This document shows positions 33,951-45,109 of a stretch of DNA of 64,000 nucleotides, piece by piece. The notes below the pieces were generated by a model. The model was not told where the DNA came from, did not search any database, and was given only the letters and a program-made list of their open reading frames with translations. Location: contig CM018695.1 in the NCBI GenBank assembly GCA_009363875.1, forward strand, positions 62,863,433 to 62,927,432, in the 5' to 3' direction. Position numbers and translations under genes: made by a program. The stretch comes from Mikania micrantha (lineage: Eukaryota; Streptophyta; Magnoliopsida; Asterales; Asteraceae). How positions within the stretch are numbered: position 1 is the first letter of the stretch; each line of letters opens with the position of its first letter.

Positions 33951-34687
33951 TAAATTCTTACTTAATAAAGTTCATTTAATTTTATTTAATTAAAACCTTA
34001 AACTCATAATTACTAAGCCCTAATAAAACCTTAAACTAATCAAACTAATATTAAACTAATAACTAATAAAACCTTAAAATAATCAAAACCTCAAACTAAT
34101 AATGACTAAACCCTAATAAAACATTAAACTAATCAAACTAATATTAAACTAATAACTAATAAAACCTTAAAATAATCAAAACCTTAATCTAATAATTAAT
34201 AAACCCTAATAAACCTTAAACTAATCAAACTAATATTAAACTAATAACTAATAAAACCTTAAAATAATCAAAACCTTAAACTAATAATTACCCAACCCTA
34301 ATAAAACCTTAAACTAATCAAACTAATATTAAACTAATAACTAATAAAACCTTAAAACAATCAAAACCTTAATCTAAATAATTAATAAACCCTAATAAAC
34401 CTTTAACTAATAACTAAAAAAACCTTAAAATAATCAAAACCTCAAACTAATAATTACAAAACCTTAATATAACCTTAAACTAATCAAACTAATATTAAAC
34501 TAATAAACCCTAAACACACTATTATTTAATAAAACCATAAACTATTAAGATTTTATTAGGTTTTAATTGGTTTAATATTCTTTTGATTAGTTTAAGGTTT
34601 ATTAGGGTTTAGTAATTATTAGTTTAAGGTTTTGATTATTTTAAGGTTTATTAGTTATTAGTTTAATATTAGTTTGATTAGTTTAAG
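33951..34687. repeat. 93-bp tandem array with an inverted arm
   Basis: AT-rich repeat. The word CCCTAATAAA or close variants starts at 34018, 34111, 34204, 34296 and 34390 (period 92-94), with decayed units to about 34510. From about 34545 to 34686 the reverse complement of the same unit appears (TTAGGTTTTAATTGG, TTTAAGGTTTATTAGGG). The whole can fold back as one large stem. The array ends exactly at the H LTR (34688), so the inverted arm may continue elsewhere. No gene is seen. Confidence 0.85.
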
Positions 34688-35228
34688 TGTAGGATCATAT
34701 GTTCTCAGTTTGATCAGTATTAGGTTATAGCAGCGGAATTCAGAGTTGAATTAGCTTAAGAACTAGCAAGAATACTTGAATATCAATGAAACAGTAAAGA
34801 ACAGTTATAGAGAGAGAAGTTTCTGCAAAAGGAATAATTTCATTCAATTCACTAACTTCGGCACTGATTACACAATGTCAACTGTCCTTTTATGGGAACA
34901 ATGACGTCTGATGATGACAGTGACATCAAACAGACTTGTTACAACAACTGATCATAAAGAAACTACTGAAGATGTCTACAAAGTCTGAAGACATCTTCTT
35001 ACAAAGACTGACTAAACACAACTACTGAATGTAAACTACTGAAGAGTAAAAACATCACAACATCTGAAGACTAACACTTCAGCTGTTGTGATCAACTTCA
35101 GATCTTGTATCTTCAAATCTTGTATAACATGAGTTGTTCTTCAGCTTTTGTGTTCTTCTTCAGTTGTTGTGTGCCTGTGAGACTTAAAGGTTTTTCTGAT
35201 CAGGCTCATTGGTTCTTTTGGTCCAACA
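34688..35228 (-). repeat. Element H 3' LTR (copia, SIRE-like)
   Basis: 541-bp LTR. Sense start TGTTGGACCAAAAG (plus-strand end at 35228), sense end CATATGATCCTACA (plus-strand TGTAGGATC at 34688). It contains many CTTCAG/CTGAAG words. The left flank TTAAG (34683-34687) would be the target duplication. The partner lies outside the window or is lost. Confidence 0.82.
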
Positions 35229-35453
35229 AACTCCCCCTGAACCAATGCAGCCAAAACCTTTAATTATTAACTGTCCCACTTATTTTTGGTTTCCCAGGCA
35301 TAAAGATGTTGTCTTTTTCTTAGAGATCAGCTTCAAAATGACCAAATAAGTATAGGCCTGGTAGACAGCAGCTTCTAATAATCTGATAGGCAAAGGATGA
35401 GAGAGAACTCCATTTGGGGAATGGACTATGAGCATTAACCCCTCTCATTGAAG
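35229..35453 (-). promoter_or_regulatory. Element H polypurine tract and 3' untranslated region
   Basis: The minus strand GGTTCAGGGGGAGTT ends directly at the LTR start and is a typical copia polypurine tract (35229-35243). The remaining 210 bp to the end of the extra ORF hold nothing else recognisable. Confidence 0.8.
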
Positions 35454-38400
35454 CTACTGCCTATGAATAAGTCTAAATGACTCTCTGACATAAGCTTCCA
35501 AGAGAGCTACTTGATCTTCAGTGGATAGTAATTCTGGTTCACCTTCAAAAAAGAACTCAGGCCCATAATATTTTGATAAATATCTGCCCGTGTACCCATC
35601 ATACAGTTCAACCCTTGTAATTTCTCTATAAACAAATTCATCAGGATGCTTTCCTTCCAAAAACAATTGGAGTTCATTTTTCTTCAATCCTTGCAATTTT
35701 CTGTATACTAGACCCTTTTTAATCATTTTGTTTTCTAATAATTTTGGTACTCGTAATCCTGCATTGTAAACTTTCTTGAATTCTTCAATAATTTCCCATG
35801 GGTCCATGACAAATCCTGCCATTATTTCAGCACTTAATACCTTCTTAATCTTTCCTCTGTAAACAGATGATGCATTTCTTCTGTGGATTCTGTGTTGCAC
35901 CCTTGGGTCTGGCAACACTCTGATAACTTCTTTTCTATATTGAAATGTATGCCTGAGTGCATACAGCCTTTGGGCCTCTTTCTTCATAGCCACAATTGTA
36001 GAGTTCTGAGGATATTCCTTGTCCACCATCCTCAACATATTCTCATCATATAGCTTTTGACTTTCTTCTTCTTCAATTTTGATTTTCACAGCTTGCCTCT
36101 GAGACTCTGGAGAAATCTTGGAAACTTCTGAAGACGCCAGCTGTTTCAATTTTAATTTTAGCACAGTGGATATAGGTTGCCTGTCTTCTTCATCTTCATT
36201 TTCTTCTTGAAGCCTCAACATCCTCCTTTTCTTGAGAGGTGTATCAATTGCATTGATTTGTTGTGATTGGATAATGGATTTGGTTAATCTTGAAGCAGGT
36301 TTTGAAGGATTCAGCATGCTGGATGTCAATTCTTGTTGTGTTTTCTTTATCAGTTCTTTCTTGCTTCCCAAGCCCATCACATCCATGGCCTCCACAATCA
36401 TTTCCTTATTGTATGTCTTAGTGCTACAGATCTTGGTGGTAATTGCCAAGAGACTATTTCTGTTCCAAGCCCTGACTTAGCAACTGATCTTCCCAAAAAC
36501 TTTGCAACAAATCTTACCATCACATTTAGTCTCTCACTTTCTTCTTTATCATACTTCTTCCACAAATTATCAATATGTTTTAGCTCCAACTCTCTGATCT
36601 TCTTATTCAGGTCTATTGGTTCAACATCATGTTTGAAGATCTGACTAATGATCTCATCCATGGCATTGAAATGGACTTGATCAGCTTGTTGGATCAGTTT
36701 CTGAAGTTCAGTCAATTCAGGCTCTTTGACATCAGCAGCCTTTTCCACTACAATCTTAGGTTCTTGAACTTCAGCAGCCTCTTCTACAGCTTTTTCAACC
36801 TCTTTCTCAGATTCTTTCTCAATCTCCTTCTCACTCTCCTTTTCAACTACAACTTCTTCTTCAACAACATTCTCAATTTCTTTTTCAATTGCTCCCTCTT
36901 TCTCTTTTTCTACAACCTTTTCAATCTCAACAGGTTTTGATTTCTTCTGCCTCTTGTAAGTAACCTGTATGCTTGGAGAGGCAGGCTTTTCAGGAACATT
37001 CTCCTCCTCACTTCTCCTTCTCTTTTTCTCACCCTTAGATACTTTCACTGACTCCCCCGTTTTGGCTGCAGTTGGTGAAGGTGTTTTAAAGCCAGAAAGT
37101 TTCTCTGCAACAACATCATCAATCATATTCTGAATTTGTGTTTGGGATGGAAGCCTCTCATCAAGAGCTTGGGAAATGATATTCTTTAGAATTGGAGTGA
37201 TGAGAGGTAAGACAGTTATAAAGGCAGCAACCAATGCCTCTAGGGGGTTTGAACCCAGAGTATTAGTGCCTGAAGTAGAGGCTGGTGGTTGATTTGGTTG
37301 TTGAGTAGTGAATGAAGTGATTTGGGGACCTTCAAGAGTTGAAGGTGCCATCTGTGGGTTTGGAATGGCAGATGGACTTTTCTCCTTGGACATCTTGGTG
37401 AGAAGCTCATTGAGTCTGCAGACCTCAGCCTCAAGGAAATTGTTCTGAGTTAGAACATCTAAGAGGGACCATTGGTCATCATTAGCCTTGGCTAAATGAT
37501 CTGACCTCCTGATTATATCAGGATTAACCTGAGTTGAGTGTGGCTCAACATATTCAGGTGCCCCTTTGTCTTGGTACTTGGACTTCCAACCTCAGGGATA
37601 AACCCTTCATCAGCTGTTGCCTCTGGCAGGGTCTTATTGATGTTACCACTATCAGTCAGTCCAAATGATGGAAATGATGAAGTGGCAGCCTTGTTAGAAA
37701 TCAGAGTCTCCTTGTCCACACTTGGAGACCTGAAATTGTAGTCAAAGTCCTATGAGTTATCAGAACCACTTTGATCCTTCCCCTCAATGATGGAGATATT
37801 CCCAGTAATGATAGGTGTCTGGGAAGGGGTTGGAGTGTTAAGCTGATTCAGGACATCTTCAATAGCGAATGTTGGGCTATGTGGGGTGGTTTCGTAGGAG
37901 TTGGCTTTGAAGCAGATTGCACCCGGGGAGAATGGTGCTTTTCAATTGAAACCTTTTCAAATGAAAGAGGCTCTAGAATTGTGTCTTCCCCTTCAACAGT
38001 TGCACCAAGGTCCTGTGGAGAGGAACCTTGGGCGGTTTCAGCTGGTGGAGTCTGGTGCACCACTGGCTGACTACTGCCAGTGGGCATGTCATGCCTTGGT
38101 GAGGCATGGGCAGACTCAGGGGACTCATCTCCCTGAGCAGCCTTTTGAAGCTTTTTGGGAAGTGGTTTGGTGGGGACTTTGGATTTGGATTTGGATTTGA
38201 GGCTGTGGGTTCCCTATGCTTGGGTTTTAGCTTTCGGGCAGCCTCTTTGAGTGTAAGGTTGGTATTGTGCCGGGAATATACCTCTAGCAAAATGGCAGGA
38301 GCATCGATTCCCTGACCAACAAGGCCTTCTTGTTTTAATTGTTTTTCTATTATGGCCATTACAAAACGTGGGTAAAGAAGACATCTATTTGTAACAGGTT

Positions 38401-38869
38401 TTGCAGCATGTTCTGTTAATTCTGAAAATAAAATTTGTGAAAAATTAACCTTTTGTGATTCCAGAATAGAAAAATATACCTGCTGCCACCTTGAGGACAT
38501 CTGGTCCCATGAGGATGATTTTGGGGCTAAACAAATGTTGATCATATGGAAGATGAGACGTTCGGGGTCATTGAAGTGTTTCTTGTAGAGAGTAGAGTCA
38601 CTTAGATCACCCTGATATTCATGATTTGTAAAACAGAGATCGGTAATATTCTTTGGATATGTAGTTGCAAGATTGGCATCGTCTAAGTTAAGAACATCCC
38701 TAAGTTCTGCTGTACTCACATGCACATTTCTCCCATTCACGATAGATCTGAGGGATATAACTCCTGTTCCGACATTGATGAGTTCAACATTTGTCCAAAA
38801 TTGATGAATGGATTCGACATAGAGTTTAGGATTTAGAAGGAAGGCTGTTTGGTATTGGGAGTTGTTCAT
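35454..38869 (-). pseudogene. Element H extra ORF after pol (SIRE 'env-like')
   Basis: Decayed version of the ORF that Sirevirus-type copia elements carry between RNase H and the 3' LTR. The start at 38869 reads MNNSQYQTAFLLNPKLYVESIHQFW, and the conserved first domain extends to about 38300 (HVSTAELRDVLNL, LYPRFVMAIIEKQL). The middle is low-complexity, with Pro- and Ser-rich parts and then a Glu/Lys/Val-rich repeat (VEKEKEGAIEKEIE) likely to form a coiled coil near 36800-36950. The C-terminal block (36449-35454) is Lys-rich and ends REFFEGEPELL-like then YVRESFRLIHRQ. At least three frame breaks (near 37970, 37500-37400 and 36430). I see no signal peptide and no membrane segment, so an envelope role is not supported. 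Confidence 0.75.
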
Positions 38870-39415
38870 AAGATCGACGGCGTCATCAAATTTCGACCAG
38901 AAGACTGATTTGGTCAGATAAGCAACAGAGTTGAAAAATGATGGAAAGTTCTGAAGAAGTGGTAATGAAACAACTGATTAGGGTTTGGTTCATATAGGAA
39001 AGAAAACGACTGAAGATTTGGGTTTTAGTCTTCAGTTGTTTCAGATTGGGAACAACAGTGGTTGCAACATCTGAAGAGTAAATTTACTCATCAGGTGTTG
39101 TCATAAATTCTTGTTCATCAGTTGTTTGGGTTTATCGAAACTTTTGAACAAGATTTTGTCAGCAGAATTTTATGAGGAAAGTTAGTCATCAGTACTTTTG
39201 AAAGCATCAGTCTTTGGAAAATATGATGACCAATTTACTCATCAGTACTTATGTTTGACCTTCAGTACTTTGTCAACCAAAACACATCAGTATTTACTGT
39301 AAATATCAGTAGTTTCAAGGTGATACAATTTTTTTTTTATTTTGCCATATTTGAATGTTTTTGGATTTTGAAAATTTTATCATGTGTTTGGAGTTTTCTT
39401 ATTTTAAAATCCATT
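38870..39415 (-). other. Element H spacer between RNase H and extra ORF
   Basis: Non-coding. Rich in CATCAGTACTT and CTTCAGTACTT words (for example near 39190, 39241 and 39265), also found in H's LTR and in its gag tail near 55140-55265. No gene is seen. Confidence 0.7.
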
Positions 39416-42101
39416 TTATTCTAACTGCAGCATACCAAGCCTTAGCACCAGATTTTGAAAAGTTGAAGTCTCTAAGGGCTTAGTAAAGATGTCTGCAAGT
39501 TCATCAGCACTAGGAACAAACTTTGGATCAATCAGACCTTTTTCAAAACAATCCCTTATAAAATGATGTCTGATTTCAATATGTTTGGTCCTAGAGTGCT
39601 GAACTGGATTCTTTACTATACAAAGAGATGAGGCACTATCCATTAACAATGGTGTCTTAGTCTCTTTGATGCCATAATCCAAAAGTTGGTTCTGAAGCCA
39701 GAGTATTTGTGAAGTACAGTTTGCTGCAGCAATGTACTCGGCTTCAGCTGTGGATGTAGCCACAGATGTTTGTTTCTTACTCTGCCAAGAAACCAAACAG
39801 TTGCCTAGAAATTGGCAACCACCAGAAGTTGATTTCCTGGTGAGTTTGCATCCTGCATAGTCACTATCAGAGAAAGCAACCAGCTTGCAGGAATGCCCAG
39901 TGGAATACCAAATTCCCAGTGATTGAGTTCCCTGCAAATATCTAAATATCCTTTTAACAGCAATCAAATGGGATTCTTTAGGTGCAGCCTGAAACCTAGC
40001 ACAGACACATGTTGCAAACATAATGTCTGGTCTAGATGCTGTGAGATACATCAAGGAACCAATCATACATCTGTAAAGGGTGTCATCAGCTGCTTTACCT
40101 TTCAAGTCGGCATCCAGTTGTGTGGTGCTGCTCATGGGGTTAGAACAGGGTTTACAGTTTTGCAGATCAAATTTATTTAACAGATCTTTTGTATATTTTG
40201 ACTGATGAATGAAAATTCCATCATAACTTTGTTTGATTTGAAGACCCAAAAAGAACTGTAATTCCCCCATGGTACTCATTTCAAAATTCTTTGTCATGAG
40301 CACAGTAAAAGCATCACACAACTTTGGATCATAGGAAGCAAAAATGATGTCATCAACATAGATCTGAACAAGGAGCTTATGCTGTCCTACTTTCTTTATG
40401 AACAAAGTTTTATCTATGGAGCCTCTAGTGAAGTTATTTTGAAGGAGAAAAGTGGATAAAGTATCATACCAGGCACTAGGTGCTTGTTTCAACCCATAAA
40501 GAGCTTTATCAAGCTTGTACACCCAATCAGGATGATTATTGTCCTCAAAACCAGGTGGTTGACACACATACACTTCCTCTCTTATTTTACCATATAGGAA
40601 AGCACTTTTGAAATCCATTTGAAAAACTTTTAGTTTGTGTAAGGCAGCATATGCTAAAAACAATCTAATTGCTTCCAGTCTGGCTACAGGGGCAAAAGTC
40701 TCATCATAATCAATACCTTCTTCCTGAGAGAACCCCTGTACAACCAGTCTGGCCTTGTTCTTAACTATTTGACCATTTTCATCAGTTTTATTCCTAAACA
40801 CCCATTTAGTGCCTATTGCACACTTACCTTGGGGTAAAGGAACCAGCTCCCAGACTTGCTATTTCTTTAACTGCAACAGCTCCAACTGCATAGCCTCCAC
40901 CCAGCCATTGTCTCTGAGTGCAACATGATAGTTCTTTGGCTCTTGTTGACTGATAAAGAGAGCATAGAGACAGAAATTTGACAGTTGGCTTCTTGTTGAA
41001 ACACCAGCAGAAATGTCACCCATAACTTTAGCTAAAGGATGATCCTTCAGTTCTTGATAGGGAATAAGGTCAGTGCAAGTGTTGGCAGGAGGTTCAGTGG
41101 CTGTAGATGTTGATGAAGATTCAGGAAACAATGCAGCAGGAATTTCAAAAGATGTAGAGGAGTCCAGAATCTCATCAGCATTTGTAGTGGGAGGAACCAC
41201 TGGAGCAGGAGGAGCATCAGGTTTAGCAGACATTGGCAGATTATCACTAAACCTGAACAGGTGAGTACTCTCATCATCATCATTAGTACTACCTTGTGGA
41301 TTTCCCTTAGCAGCTGTTGATGGAACTACTTCAGGTGCATCATCTGCCATAATAGCAGACTCAGCTGGAGGTTGATATGAAACATATTGCAGTATATCCA
41401 AATCAAACATCTCCACAGGGTTTTGTGGGATATGATCTCTTGGAAATTCATTGAATTTGACATGGAGAGTTTCTTCAACCATCTTGGTTCTGCAGTTAAA
41501 CACTCTATAAGCCTTGCAAGTTGAAGAATAACCCACAAAATATCCTGCATCCACTTTGGAATCAAATTTTTGTAGTTGATCTTTGGTATTGAGGATATAA
41601 CAAGGACAACCAAAGGCTCTGAAGAAGGAAATCAAAGGAGTCAAATGATGAAGCACTTCATAAGGAGTCTTCAACAATCTTTGATTCACCAAAACCCTGT
41701 TTTGCACATAACAAGCTGTATTGACAGCTTCTGCCCAGAAAGTTAATGGCAAGCCAGAATCAGCAAGCATTGATCTGGCAGCTTCAATCAAAGTCCTATT
41801 TTTCCTCTCAACCACTCCATTCTGTTCAGGAGTTCTAGGTATGCTGTACTGCCTCTTGATTCCCTTTGAAAGACAGAACTCATCCAGAATATGATTTCTG
41901 AACTCTGTTCCATTATCACTTCTTACACACTTGACAGGAAGGGAATATTGTTTCTCAACATACAATACAAAGTGAATAATATACTTAGCAGCCTCATCTT
42001 TTGAGTGCAAGAAGAAGGTCCAGACAAACCTTGAGTAATCATCAACAATTACTAAAAAATACTTCTTCTTTGCCATACTCATGATCCTCACTGGCCCAAA
42101 C
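39416..42101 (-). pseudogene. Element H integrase (3' part), RT and RNase H (copia)
   Basis: Pol continues from 53852 across insertion G. Integrase core: YFLVIVDDYSRFVWTFF, VRSDNGTEFRNHILDEFC and TPEQNGVVERKNRTL supply the catalytic D, D and E. Then come ERKNRTLIEAARSMLADSGLP, the GYSSTCKAYRVFNCRT region and a variable linker. RT: TKWVFRNKTDENG, RLEAIRLFLAYAA, VYKLDKALYGLKQAPSAWY and the catalytic VQIYVDDIIFAS. RNase H: AFSDSDYAGC, STAEAEYIAA and KHIEIRHHFIRDCFEKG. The frame is open throughout except for one TAG (40859-40861) just before QVWELVPLPQGK. So this is nearly intact but for that stop and the G insertion. Confidence 0.9.
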
Positions 42102-42156
42102 TGTGACAATCCGAATTTTCGGACTAACTCTGTTAACTGAAGATGGTGATATTTCA

Positions 42157-42311
42157 GGCCCAACAGAACCAATGTAGGCCCAATAGAGCCAAAGAAGGCC
42201 CAGTAAGGCCCATTAAGGCCCAAGTAGGCCAAACAAGACAAAGTAGGCCCAATAAGCCCAAGAGTGGCCCAGTAAGCTCAAGATAGGTCCAGTGAACTTG
42301 ATGGAGGCCCA
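42157..42311. repeat. GGCCCA cluster at the start of G LTR
   Basis: Eight exact GGCCCA words in 155 bp, with further near matches (AGGCCAA, AAGCCCAA, AGGTCCAG). TGGGCC is the core of plant 'site II' promoter elements bound by TCP factors, and the position at the U3 start fits an enhancer. The copy in the 3' LTR is at 51084-51238. Confidence 0.85.
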
Positions 42312-43666
42312 ATTGGATCAATCAAGCCCAATGATGTTTCAATTGGCCGATAAATGGCAAATTGGTATTCCGGATTAACTCCATTAATTTCTGAATTATC
42401 ACAAAAATTGCATGATGATTAACTGCAATGGTTATGATAAAACAAAACAATTATGTAATCATTTAATTGTAAAGTTTTATCATGGAAATTTCTAATTTTG
42501 ACTATTAAGGGTCAAAATTCGTGTTATATATCAATTGAACTTGAAATTGATATTAAATTCCTATAATTAATCGAGATTAGCATTCCTAACCGTTGTGATT
42601 ATGATGAATATCAATGATCATCGGTTATTAGGTCCATAAATGGTCGAATTTAATCATTGGTAAGTTCAAAAGTTGTAACCGACACCATTAGAACCTAAAA
42701 CCGTAGAATTCGAGTATAACACAACAAATTGGAGTTTCAGAAACCTTAGTCGATACTCTCTGAGTGCCTTGCATATCACAATTTCGTTGTAGCAGCTATT
42801 GATCGAAGAATTGAGTGTGAGCCGGCCGACTAAGCACCCAAAAGTAGAGATACTTCAATTAAGCATCAAAACAAGTAAGTCTTCACTTCTACATCTTCAG
42901 AAACCACCGAATAAGAATATCCCTAACCTAATTTCATCTATGTATTTCGAATTATAAGGGTTCGAGTTCTAGGGTTCATCCTTGAAACCGAATTGGGGGA
43001 TCGGGTCAAGATGGATCTTAGAATCGAATTAAATAGCATGGTAAGTTTCAGAAAGTGCCGAATAAGCTAATCCCTATGAGTATTTCGTGTGTAAACATCG
43101 AATTGATTAAATTCTATAACTAGGGTTCATGCTTAAAAATGAATTGGGGATTTCGATACAAATGGATTATAGAATCCAATTAAGCGACACAGACAGGTTC
43201 GGAATTCATTTTAGATTAAAAACCAGGTGTCAATTGTTTGAAATGATAACGAATTAGATAAGTTTGAATTTAAGGTTCTTAATGGTGAACGAGTGAGGGA
43301 TTTTTGATTTAATTGAACCTGTTAATCGAATTAGCCACTATGGAGAGTTTCGAAATTTGTTTTTAAATGAAAACCCTAGGAATTAGGAATCTGTTGATCA
43401 TCAATTTGGCTAATTTGATGCGGGACTTAGGGAACTCGAGTTCGAACATGTTCATACTCGATTTATTGAGTTGAAATGAATAATTGTTCAATTAAAAATC
43501 ATCCTTAGTGTCGGTTGAATGCCAGGAACAGAAGCCCCAAGGTCTTGGGTTCGATCGGGCTTGAATTAGGGACCAATTGTGGGTGTGGGTTCGGTTAAAG
43601 TGCACCCAAGGGGACCGGTTGGGTTAGGCTTAAAACATTTAATTTGAGAAGGCTATTGCGAAACCC

Positions 43667-43735
43667 TAGCGGGCTGAACTGGTAAGACGTGTGTGCATGG
43701 TGTGAAGGGTCGCGGGTTCGAGCCTTAGGGCTGCC
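43667..43735 (+). other. tRNA-like segment in G LTR
   Basis: TAGCGGGCTGAACTGGTAAGAC resembles a Pol III A box region and GGTTCGAGCC (43715-43724) fits the B box consensus, about 45 bp apart. A second B-box-like GGTTCGATC lies at 43548. No full cloverleaf is evident, so this is a tRNA or SINE relic and not a gene. The 3' LTR copy is at 52593-52661. Confidence 0.45.
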
Positions 43736-44926
43736 GGTTTTTAGTATTTTCAAAACCTTTTTGATTTTAGCTCATAACTTATTCGTTTGAACTCCGTTTT
43801 AAACCGTTCAAGTTGCGTTGTAATCGTAACGGGAATACGAACACATTGGGATGTTAAAATTCATATTTTAATCCGAAACCGAAATCGCGTATAATTACGA
43901 TTATTTAAATAAAATCAAATATGATTTTATTTAAACGATTTCAAAGTCACGCGTATTTACGTATGCACATTTCTGACACTTTAACATACGTGTGTTGACA
44001 CGTATGTGATTTCAAGCACAAAACGACATCTCGAATAACACTAGGTTATTGTTTAAACACAGATTCTTCGTAGGAGGATTTCTTACACGAGCTTTTAGTG
44101 TGTGATCATTCTGCTAAAACCAAAGGTGCGTACACGTCCCCTTTCTTATTTTAAACTGTTTTGGGGGAGAAAACATGTGCAACAAACTATTTTTAGATAC
44201 ATATCACTTGCATGAGTTAGCTGTTTACATTATGTGACAACATAGCAATTTGAAAGTCCTTACACACCTCGAACCGTTTAGTTTGCCGTAGCGCAAAGCG
44301 TGGTAGTTGGAAATAGATCTATTAGGTTTGACAAACCTCACCTGGTAGATGGGATCTACGCAGGTGTTTGACTGACCAAACACAATTTTACTATTGTTGT
44401 GATAGACAATAGTGGCAAGGCGAAAACATGCTATAGCATGGCAATCCGTCAGCTTCGGTGTCGAACACTTATGTAAATAGTTTATATGACTAGCTATCAT
44501 GACTGTGCATGTGTGATTATGTTATCTACAAACTTGTTATTCAAACTGTTGTTTTGAACATTGTGAATACTTAAAACCTGTGTTATGCACCAACCTTTGT
44601 GTTGACTTGATTTACATGTTTTCTCAGGACGCTAAGGCGCGCGTTAAAGCTGGAATGGACTAGGAGATAGAGTCTCATGCATTTTAAACATTTTGGATAT
44701 TTGAATTTGAACATTTGAGTATTTTGTTTTGTAATGTTTACTTTACAACTGTTATTGGTTTTTAAACGCTTCCGCAACTTTTGAAAACTCTGATATTATG
44801 TTTTAAAGACCAAAGTATGTTTTGAAATTCATATAGAGGTCTTCACTATGTCTAATGATCTGAGATCCTGGTTTGTCACGTTCCCAAACGGTATGATTCC
44901 GTTAGTTGGAAATCGGGGGTGTGACA

Positions 44927-45109
44927 GATTGGTATCAGAGACATTGGTTATAGCGAACTAGGTTTGCATTTGTAGACTTAGACTATGACTGTTAGACATT
45001 AGACACATCTGCTTATACATATTGCTTAGAAATTACATATGACATTATGTAATTGACTTGTTTACATATTCCATGGCACTGCACTTACATATGGTATGAT
45101 GTAACAGGC
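44927..45109 (+). promoter_or_regulatory. Element G primer binding site and leader
   Basis: GATTGGTATCAGAG follows the LTR directly. TGGTATCAGAG (44930-44940) pairs with the 3' end of initiator-Met tRNA. The rest of the short leader has no other feature. Confidence 0.9.

Larger units (their letters stand above)
42102..44926 (+). repeat. Element G 5' LTR
   Basis: 2825-bp LTR. Contents in order: a GGCCCA cluster (42157-42311), tRNA-like Pol III box sequences (43548-43556 and 43667-43735), an AGGTTTGACAAACCTC inverted repeat near 44326, and the CACCAACCTTTGTGTTGAC...CATGTTTTCTCAGG motif (44587-44629), about 300 bp before the end. Differences from the 3' LTR cluster in the last third (near 44030-44400). 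Confidence 0.93.

Noticed and set aside
33990..34520. Telomere-like CCCTAAT/CCCTAAA words
   Set aside because: They occur once per 93-bp unit and are not contiguous CCCTAAA repeats, so this is not interstitial telomere DNA.
43667..43735. A functional tRNA gene
   Set aside because: Only the A- and B-box-like parts fit. Acceptor and anticodon stems do not pair well by eye.
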